Part shown: in pieces, positions 58,077 to 64,000 of the stretch
How positions within the stretch are numbered: position 1 is the first letter of the stretch
Layout of the letters: every line of letters begins with the position of its first letter
The notes under the pieces: generated by a model
The model's input: the letters and a program-made list of their open reading frames with translations, nothing else
Databases searched by the model: none
Told to the model about the DNA's origin: nothing
NCBI GenBank assembly: GCA_965204235.1
Contig: OZ241979.1
Coordinates: 2,914,001 to 2,978,000, forward strand
Direction: 5' to 3'
From: JAJDTQ01 sp965204235
GTDB lineage: Bacteria > Desulfobacterota > Binatia > UBA9968 > JAJDTQ01
DNA: 64,000 nucleotides
Program-made: the position numbers and the translations under genes

Positions 58077-59534
58077 TCACCGCCCCAGCGCCTCCCCCAG
58101 CATCGCCTTCAACCGCTCCCGCAGGGCCGCGGTCTCGGCCTCCGCGTCGGCCAGCTTCGCCAGCAGCTCTTCCGGGTCGCCGTGGTCGGCTTCCGCGGCG
58201 TGGGGGTTCTTGACGTCCAGGTTCCAGCCGCGGGCCTTGATGTCGTCGGCGCTCACCTTCCAGGCCCGGTCGGTGGGCTTGCGGCCTTTGCGGTTCGGGC
58301 CGCCCCACCAGTCCATGCAGGGTTGCAGGTGTTCCAGCTTGATGGGCCTGGTCATGGAATAGGCTTTGCGGTCCTCGGGCACGAGGTGCTCGTAGAACCA
58401 GATCTCCCGGGTCGGTTCGCCCTTCTCGAAGAACAGCAGGTTGGTGCCGATGGAGGCGTAGGGTTTGAACACCGAGTTGGGCAGGCGGACGATGGTGTGG
58501 AGGTTGCACTCCTCCATCAGGTGCTCCTTGAGGCGGGTCTTGACCCCCTCGCCGAACAGGGAGCCGTCGGGCAGCACCACCGCGGCGCGCCCGCCGGGCT
58601 TGAGCAGCCGCACGATCAGGGCCAGGAACAGGTCCGCGGTCTCCTTGGTGCGGAAGTGCGCGGGGAAGTTGCTCTCGATGCCGTCCTCTTCCTTGCCGCC
58701 GAAGGGCGGGTTGGTCAGCACCACGTCCACCCGGTCCTTCCGCCCCCAGCTCGCGTAGGGCCGCGCCAGGGTGTTGTCGTGGCGCACGAAGCCCGGGTCC
58801 TCGACGCCGTGCAGCAGCATGTTGGTGACGCACAGCATGTGCGGAAGCTGCTTCTTCTCCACCGCGCGCAGGGCGCCCTGCATGGCCTGTTCGTCCTCGG
58901 GCCGCTTGACGTAGCGCTTGCGCATGTGGCGCAAGGCGCAGGTCAGGAACCCGCCGGTGCCGCAGGCCGGGTCGAACAGGACTTCGCCCGGCCTGGGGTC
59001 GATGCGGTCGGCCATGAAGGCGGTCACGGCCCGGGGCGTGTAGTACTCGCCGGCGTTGCCCGCGGACTGCAGGTCGTTCAGCAGTTGCTCGTAGATGTCG
59101 CCGAAGTGCTGGCGTTCGGTCAGGTCGTTGAAATCGACATCGTTGATCCGGTTCACCACCTGCCGCATCAACTGGCCGGACTTCATGTAGTTGTAGGCGT
59201 CCTCGAACACGTCCCGCACCACACGCCCCCGGTCTCCGGCCCGGCCGCCCGGGCGAAGCTCCTTCAGGGCCGGGAACAACTCGTCGTCGATGAAGCCCAG
59301 CAGCGCGTCGCCGGTGACGCCTTCGGGGTCCGCGGCCCAGGCGCGCCACCGGAACCGTTCCGGGATCGGGGAAGCGTAGTCCTCCCGCATCAGTTCCAGT
59401 TCCCGGTCCTGGTCGTCGATGATCTTGAGGAAGAACATCCAGCACAACTGGCTGATGCGCTGGGCGTCGCCGTCCACGCCCACGTCCTGGCGCATGACGT
59501 TCTGGACGGACTTGACCAGGGTGCGGACCGACAT
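58077..59534 (-). CDS. hsdM: Type I DNA methyltransferase subunit HsdM
   Basis: This 485-residue N6-adenine methylase has the HsdM N-terminal helical domain. Motif I is DPACGTGGFLTCAL near residue 195 and motif IV is LTNPPFGGKEE near 268. QFGDIYEQLL-like HFGDIYEQLLNDLQSAGNAGEYYTPRAV lies before motif I. It modifies the recognition site together with HsdS. It starts three bases after the hsdR stop codon, so R, M and S are one operon. Confidence 0.96.
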   Translation of the reverse strand: MSVRTLVKSVQNVMRQDVGVDGDAQRISQLCWMFFLKIIDDQDRELELMREDYASPIPERFRWRAWAADPEGVTGDALLGFIDDELFPALKELRPGGRAGDRGRVVRDVFEDAYNYMKSGQLMRQVVNRINDVDFNDLTERQHFGDIYEQLLNDLQSAGNAGEYYTPRAVTAFMADRIDPRPGEVLFDPACGTGGFLTCALRHMRKRYVKRPEDEQAMQGALRAVEKKQLPHMLCVTNMLLHGVEDPGFVRHDNTLARPYASWGRKDRVDVVLTNPPFGGKEEDGIESNFPAHFRTKETADLFLALIVRLLKPGGRAAVVLPDGSLFGEGVKTRLKEHLMEECNLHTIVRLPNSVFKPYASIGTNLLFFEKGEPTREIWFYEHLVPEDRKAYSMTRPIKLEHLQPCMDWWGGPNRKGRKPTDRAWKVSADDIKARGWNLDVKNPHAAEADHGDPEELLAKLADAEAETAALRERLKAMLGEALGR

Positions 59535-59537
59535 GGG

Positions 59538-62000
59538 TCAGGCGGTCTCCCGGTACAGGGCGTCCTGCAAGGTGTGGACGGCCTCGACGAAGCCCTCCCT
59601 GCCGCCGAACGCCTCGATCAACTGGACCGGCGTGCCCAGGTCGGTGAACGGCGGGATGCGCAGGACCGCGGCGTTGTCGAGGTCGAGCACCCCGTCGTCC
59701 GCGTACTTGTCGAGCAGGGCGTCGAGCACGGCCCGGGCCTGGCCGCCGTACCTGGCGAACGCGTCGCGCTTCCGGACGTTGTCCGCCCGTTCCCGGCGGG
59801 TCAGCGGCTTGGCGTCGAAGGCCACGTGGCAGATGAGGTCGAAGGGGTCCAGGTCCTTGCCGAGTTCCCAGGCCATGTCCTCGAGACTCAGCCCCTCGGC
59901 CTCCAGCTCCTCGACCACCGCCTGTTTGCGCTCCGCGGCCTTCCAGCGCCGGAGGAAGGCGTCGAGGCTGGTGAAGCGCCGCTTCAACGCCTTGCGGGTG
60001 TAGTCGTACAGGGACTCGGTGACGAGCTTGCCGTGTTCGTCGAGGTATTCCACCCGCTCGGCCACGATGGTCGCATCGACCCCGTCCACATGGACCTTGC
60101 GCAGGCGCCCGGTGGGCGGCGGACCCACCGGCGGACAGACGACGGTCTCGTCCTCGCCCGGTTCCGGCGGTACGGGATCTTCTCCGTCGTCCGGGGGCGG
60201 CGTGTGGTCGGGCGGGGCAACGTCGGGTGGGGTGATGGGGTCGTCCTCCCCCGGTTCGTAGATCTGCACCGGCTCGCCATCGAAGTCCGGGTCGGCGAAG
60301 TGGCTCGTCGCGCCGCGGAAGTCCATCAGGGTGAAATAGAACTTGCGCGTGTCCTCGTGCACCCGGCTGCCGCGACCGACGATCTGCTTGAACTCGGTCA
60401 TGGAGCCCACCAGGCGGTCCAGCACGATCAACCGGCAGGTCTGCACGTCCACCCCGGTGGAGAGCAGGCGCGAGGTGGTGACCAGCACCGGGTAGCGGGA
60501 CTCCGGGTCGATGAAGTTCCCCAACTGCGCCTGCCCTTCGGCGTCCTCGCCGGTGATGCGCATGACGTAGCGGTGGTTGCCGCCCGTCAGGTCGGAGTTC
60601 TCGTTGACCAGCGCCTGCCTCATGCGGGCGGCGTGTTCCTGGTCCACGCAGAAGACGATGGTCTTCTGGAAGCGGTCGCCGCTCTGTTCCAGGAACTCGG
60701 TGACCTTGCGGGCCACCAGCTTGGTCCGCTCGTCCAGCACCAGGGTGCGGTCGAAGTCCCGGGTGTTGTAGATGCGGTCTTCCACCTCCCGGCCCTCCCG
60801 GTCGAGCTGCCCCGCTACCGGGCGGTAGCCCTCCACGTCCCGGTCGATGTGCACCTTGACGACCTTGTAGGGGGCGAGGAAGCCGTCGCGGATGCCCTGT
60901 TTCAGGGAATAGGAATAGACCGGCTCGCCGAAGTAGTGGATGTTGGAGGCGTACCGGGTCTCCCGGGGCGTGGCGGTCAGGCCCACCTGCGTGGCCCCGG
61001 AGAAATACTCCAGGATCTCCCGCCATGCCGAGTCCTCCGCGGCGCTCCCCCGGTGGCACTCGTCGATGACGATCAGGTCGAAGAAGCCGGGCGAGAACTC
61101 GCGGAAGAGCTTCTGCCGCTCCTCCGGTCCGGTGATGGCCTGGTAGAGGCCGAGATAGACCTCGTACGCGGTGTCGATGCGGCGCCTTCCGCGGAGGGCC
61201 GCGGCGGAGGCTTCGGCGGCGCCGTCCTCGCGCCCGATGGTCCCGGCGCGGGTGGAGAGCTTGGCCATGGCCGGGCCGAAGGGCCGGAAGTCGTTGACCA
61301 TGGCCTGGTCCACCAGCACGTTGCGGTCGGCCAGGAACAGGATGCGTTTCCGCCGGCCCGCCTTCCACAGCCGCCAGATGATCTGGAAGGCTGTGTAGGT
61401 CTTGCCGGTCCCGGTGGCCATGACCAGCAGTATGCGGTCCCGGCCCTTGGCGATGGCCTCCACCGCGGCGTTGACCGCGTTGACCTGGTAGTAGCGCGGG
61501 GCCTTGTCGCCGCCGTGGTCGAAATAGTCCTGGAGGACCACATCCTCGGCCTCGGGCGTCAGCCCCTTCCAGGCCCGGTAGCGCTCCCACAGCGCCTCCG
61601 GCGACGGGAAGGCGTCGAGCCCGAGGGTCGTTTCCCTTGCGCCGCTGCCGCCGGTCCGGTCGTGGAACACGAAGCCGCCGCCGTTGGAGGAGAAGACGAA
61701 GGGGACCCCCAGCGTCTCTGCGTAGTCCAGGGCCTGCTGCATGCCGTCGCCCACCGCGTGGGCGGCGTCCTTGGCCTCGATCAGCGCGATGGGGAGGTTG
61801 GGCCTGTAGTACAGCACGTAGTCGGCCCGCTTGGCCCTGCCCCGGCTCACCAGCTTGCCGCGCACGATGATGCGCCCCTTGGTGAAGCCCACCTCCTCGC
61901 GGATCTGCGACATCTCGTCCCACCCGGCCCTGCGCAGGGCCGGGGTGATGAACTTGGTGCAAACGTCGCGCTCGCTGAGCTTGTTGTCGTTCCCGTCCAT
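59538..62000 (-). CDS. hsdR: Type I restriction endonuclease subunit HsdR
   Basis: This 820-residue protein has an N-terminal nuclease motif (IALIEAKDAAHAVGDGMQQALDYAE, residues about 70-95). The helicase core has Walker A MATGTGKTYTAFQ near 192, DECHRG near 282, TATPRE near 312 and a C-terminal helicase domain with QIVGRGSRVHEDT near 483. A Pro/Asp-rich linker (about 525-570) precedes the EcoEI-like C-terminal domain. It translocates DNA and cuts at a distance. Frame and motifs are intact. Confidence 0.96.
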   Translation of the reverse strand: MDGNDNKLSERDVCTKFITPALRRAGWDEMSQIREEVGFTKGRIIVRGKLVSRGRAKRADYVLYYRPNLPIALIEAKDAAHAVGDGMQQALDYAETLGVPFVFSSNGGGFVFHDRTGGSGARETTLGLDAFPSPEALWERYRAWKGLTPEAEDVVLQDYFDHGGDKAPRYYQVNAVNAAVEAIAKGRDRILLVMATGTGKTYTAFQIIWRLWKAGRRKRILFLADRNVLVDQAMVNDFRPFGPAMAKLSTRAGTIGREDGAAEASAAALRGRRRIDTAYEVYLGLYQAITGPEERQKLFREFSPGFFDLIVIDECHRGSAAEDSAWREILEYFSGATQVGLTATPRETRYASNIHYFGEPVYSYSLKQGIRDGFLAPYKVVKVHIDRDVEGYRPVAGQLDREGREVEDRIYNTRDFDRTLVLDERTKLVARKVTEFLEQSGDRFQKTIVFCVDQEHAARMRQALVNENSDLTGGNHRYVMRITGEDAEGQAQLGNFIDPESRYPVLVTTSRLLSTGVDVQTCRLIVLDRLVGSMTEFKQIVGRGSRVHEDTRKFYFTLMDFRGATSHFADPDFDGEPVQIYEPGEDDPITPPDVAPPDHTPPPDDGEDPVPPEPGEDETVVCPPVGPPPTGRLRKVHVDGVDATIVAERVEYLDEHGKLVTESLYDYTRKALKRRFTSLDAFLRRWKAAERKQAVVEELEAEGLSLEDMAWELGKDLDPFDLICHVAFDAKPLTRRERADNVRKRDAFARYGGQARAVLDALLDKYADDGVLDLDNAAVLRIPPFTDLGTPVQLIEAFGGREGFVEAVHTLQDALYRETA

Positions 62001-62038
62001 GACGCCGCCGCGGCCGGCTTGCCAGAGGTTCCTTCAGT

Positions 62039-62480
62039 GGCGCTTCAGGCTTTCGTGTGGGTTGTGACGCTTCCCCCCACGCCATGAGGTACGATTCCCA
62101 CCTTGCTGTCCTCGGTTCGGCATTGCAGAGAACTCCGATCCTTTCATAGCGGAGAACTCCGATCCTTTCATTGCAGAGGACTCCGATCCTTTCATTGCAG
62201 AGGACTCCGATCCTTTCATTGCAGAGGACTCCGATCCTTTCATTGCAGAGGACTCCGATCCCCTCCCCCCTTGAGGGGGAGGGTTAGGGAGGGGGGATCT
62301 CCGCGCAACCGGACCCATCGGCGCCGACGCCAACGGACAGACGGCTGAAACGGGTTGGGCCGGTCCGTGTAGAGAATTCCTCCCCTCAACCCCACCGTAC
62401 CCCCCTCCCTGTCCCTCCCCCTCAAGGGGGGAGGGTACTCTACGCCGTGAGATCCTGCCCACACGAATTCCTGAAGAGCC
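62039..62480 (-). repeat. Composite intergenic repeat, right flank of the defence island (inverted)
   Basis: Read on the minus strand it has the same block order as 47445-47785. It begins with a GGCTCTTCAGG-like end and TTCGTGTGGGCAGG, then the G-run block. CAGCCGTCTGTCCGTTGG, CTAACCCTCCCCCTCAAGG, CTGCAATGCCGAACCGAGG and AAAGCCTGAAGCGCC follow. The 24-bp tandem repeat (62122-62265) is an expansion found only in this copy. The 503 bases between hsdR and the next gene contain no other feature. Confidence 0.8.
62122..62265. repeat. 24-bp tandem repeat, six units
   Basis: Six units of ATTGCAGAGGACTCCGATCC plus TTTC (24 bp) run head to tail. Units 1, 2 and 6 carry small changes and units 3-5 are identical. 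It lies inside the right composite repeat and probably arose by slippage. Copy number would be expected to vary between strains. Confidence 0.9.
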
Positions 62481-62503
62481 CCTTCAATTCCTGAAGAGCC
62501 CCT

Positions 62504-63568
62504 TCAGGCTCCGCCGGCCCCCCTGTACAGGGAGGAGTCCTTGTACCGCTTCACCAGGAACCGGGCGAGGACCCCGAGGATGGCGACCGCGGGCGCCGAG
62601 AACAGCACGCCCACGAGGCCGAACAGGGCGCCTCCGGCCACCAGGCCGAAGATCAGCCACAGGGGATGCAGGACCAGCCTGGGGTCGATGATGCGCGGGA
62701 CCAGCACGTAGTTGGACAGCAGTTGGCCCGCGGCGAATATGCCCGGGACCACCACCGCGACATGGAGCCACTCGGGCCAGTACTGGATCAGGGCGATCCC
62801 CAGGGATGCGACGAGGCCGAGGATCGTTCCCACGTAGGGAACGAACGAAAGGACGCCGACGAGCAAGCCGATGGCGAAGCCGTAGGCCAACCCTGCCAGG
62901 GAAAGCGCGACGCCGTAGAACGCCGCCAGCGCCGCGCCAAGCACGAGGGAGCCTTGGAGGAACCCCTTGAGCACGCCGTCGATGTCGCGCGCGACGCCGC
63001 GGACCGCCTCTGCATGGTCCCGGGGCAACCCGTCGTCGAGGGCGGCGACCACGTCCGGCCATTGCAGCAGCAGGTAGAAGGCGGTGAGCGGCGTAATGGT
63101 GAGCAGGGCGACCGCCTGGAGGACCGCGGCTCCGTTGCCGAGCAGGCTGAGGCCGTTGAGGACGCCGATGACCACCCCGGTCATGGTTTGGATCCCGCTC
63201 AGCACCCCCTGCTCCAACCCCGCGGCGTGGCTGATGCCCGCCTGGACGAGCAGGGGCCCGAGGAATTTGACCAGGCTCGACAGGAGTTCCGGGAGTTGCC
63301 GGAGCAGTTCCGCGGTCTGCAACCAGACCGGAGGGATCACGAACAGGAACGCGGCGGTTCCGGCGCCCAGGAAGCTCGCCATGACGAGCGCCGCGGCGCG
63401 CAGTCGTGACGTCCCGCGCCTTTCCAGCCATGCCGCGGCCGGGTCGAGGAGCCAGGCGAGAGCGGCGCCGAGGACGAAGGGGAACAGGACCGGGCCCAGG
63501 AGCCAGACCGCCAGCAGCGCCGCGGCCAGCGCCGACAGCCAGAACAATGCCTGTGACCGGGCGTTCAT
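62504..63568 (-). CDS. AI-2E family transporter / PerM-like permease
   Basis: This 354-residue membrane protein has about seven to eight helices and the family features VLGAALAWLLDPAAAWLERRG near the start, then GFLQGSLVLGAALAAFYGVALSLAGLAYGFAIGLLVGVLSFVPYVGTILG near residue 205. PRIIDPRLVLHPLWLIFGLVAGG follows near 288. The family (DUF20, now AI-2E transporter) exports various small molecules or ions; the substrate is unknown. The ATG at 63568 is directly preceded by the MITE-like element. Confidence 0.9.
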   Translation of the reverse strand: MNARSQALFWLSALAAALLAVWLLGPVLFPFVLGAALAWLLDPAAAWLERRGTSRLRAAALVMASFLGAGTAAFLFVIPPVWLQTAELLRQLPELLSSLVKFLGPLLVQAGISHAAGLEQGVLSGIQTMTGVVIGVLNGLSLLGNGAAVLQAVALLTITPLTAFYLLLQWPDVVAALDDGLPRDHAEAVRGVARDIDGVLKGFLQGSLVLGAALAAFYGVALSLAGLAYGFAIGLLVGVLSFVPYVGTILGLVASLGIALIQYWPEWLHVAVVVPGIFAAGQLLSNYVLVPRIIDPRLVLHPLWLIFGLVAGGALFGLVGVLFSAPAVAILGVLARFLVKRYKDSSLYRGAGGA

Positions 63569-63569
63569 G

Positions 63570-63670
63570 GGAACCTCTGGTCAACTCCGGAGCGAGGCGG
63601 CTTTCCCCGTGAAAGAGCGCGTCCTTCGACTTCGCTCAGGACGAACGGGGGCAATTGTTCCGAGTTCCCC
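63570..63670. mobile_element. MITE-like element copy, reverse orientation
   Basis: The left end GGAACCTCTGGTCAACTC and the right end GCAATTGTTCCGAGTTCC flank the inverted core (GTCCTTCGACTTCGCTCAGG, then ACGAACGGGG). The left end touches the start codon of the AI-2E gene, so the element supplies that gene's upstream region. Confidence 0.6.
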
Positions 63671-63694
63671 ATGGGAGACCGGTGGGCCGCGCGC

Positions 63695-64000
63695 TCAGGC
63701 CGGGCCGCGCTCCGGCCGCCCGAGCCGCAGCTCCCTTGCCGTACAGAACCGCACCACTTCGCGTTCCAGCGCGGCCACGTCCTCGCAATCGACGATCACG
63801 GACGACGTCCGGTGGTCCAGCGCCGCGCCGGTGAGCCGGTCGCACCAGCCTCCCGACCCCTGCAGGAGGTAGATGGTCCGTCCGTGGATCCATCCGAAGC
63901 AGAGCTCGGACAGGGTGCCGGCGCCGCCGCCCACCGCCACGACGAAGTCTCCCGCCAGCGCCGTCAGGACGTTGCGCGCGTGGCCCAGGCCGGTGGGGAT
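63695..64000 (-). CDS. TIGR00725/LOG-like nucleotide-binding protein, C-terminal part (cut by window end)
   Basis: The frame is open to the window edge. It reads IPTGLGHARNVLTALAGD, then VAVGGGAGTLSELCFGWIHGRTIYLLQG. The GGGAGTLSE loop is that of the Rossmann-like LOG/MoCo-carrier/TIGR00725 proteins, which bind nucleotides. Some relatives are cytokinin-activating phosphoribohydrolases. The N-terminus lies outside the window. The function here is unknown. Confidence 0.8.
   Translation of the reverse strand: MPTGLGHARNVLTALAGDFVVAVGGGAGTLSELCFGWIHGRTIYLLQGSGGWCDRLTGAALDHRTSSVIVDCEDVAALEREVVRFCTARELRLGRPERGPA

Noticed and set aside
57951..62087. A 1378-codon open frame on the plus strand opposite hsdM and hsdR
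   Set aside because: It is a shadow of the type I genes, with no family resemblance.
1..64000. tRNA or rRNA genes
   Set aside because: No cloverleaf-like segment with a T-loop GGTTCRAATCC-type core and no rRNA stretch was recognised. The GTTCGA strings at 55-56.5 kb belong to the CRISPR repeat.

Overview
Organism. The window is uniformly high-GC DNA from a Gram-negative (diderm) bacterium. It carries LpxC, LptE, RlpA, a YadA-type trimeric autotransporter and lipobox lipoproteins. The order yebC-ruvC-ruvA-ruvB, the block yceD-rpmF-plsX-fabD-fabG-acpP-glyA, and the block nrdR-ribD-ribE-ribBA-ribH-nusB-leuS-lptE are what I associate with 'deltaproteobacteria' in the broad sense (Desulfobacterota, Tectomicrobia, Binatota and relatives). 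I cannot name a genus. No rRNA or tRNA genes were seen.

Layout. 1-11 kb is accessory: a type IIG restriction-modification gene cut by the window edge, a DUF3047 protein, a solute-binding protein, an AAA ATPase, an acyl-CoA dehydrogenase / CoA-ester lyase / metallo-hydrolase trio, RlpA, and a trimeric autotransporter with a long poly-G tract upstream. 11-36.7 kb is mostly housekeeping: VapBC, yebC-ruvCAB, an NtrY-like kinase followed by an unusual receiver-LpxC fusion, a thioesterase, a PDZ pseudoprotease, the fatty-acid/ribosomal block, and the riboflavin block through leuS, lptE and rpsT. Between glyA and nrdR sits a 2.7-kb insertion holding a TbpB-like surface lipoprotein, an internally deleted IS5-type element and an integrase remnant. 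36.7-47.3 kb holds murJ, tatC, an aldolase, nicotinate phosphoribosyltransferase, an MFS permease, an amidohydrolase and an ABC-2 exporter.

Defence island. From about 47.4 to 62.5 kb the gene content changes to orphan antitoxins, two XRE-ImmA/IrrE regulators, a KTSC protein, a type VI-A CRISPR-Cas locus and a complete type I restriction-modification set (hsdR, hsdM, a small ORF, a one-TRD hsdS). The type VI-A locus has a cas13a gene interrupted by one frameshift, followed by a 20-repeat array. Homologous repeat copies of about 340-440 bp lie at the two ends of the island in inverted orientation. The Cas13a has both RxxxxH HEPN motifs, and its repeat hairpin matches known Cas13a repeats. It looks closest to the Rhodobacter capsulatus branch (from memory, not from a search). 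No cas1 or cas2 is present.

Repeats. A family of short intergenic elements with a shared core recurs at least eight times. Several copies have ends like the terminal inverted repeats of the IS5 remnant, so they look like its non-autonomous relatives (MITEs). A second, G-quadruplex-prone composite repeat also recurs.
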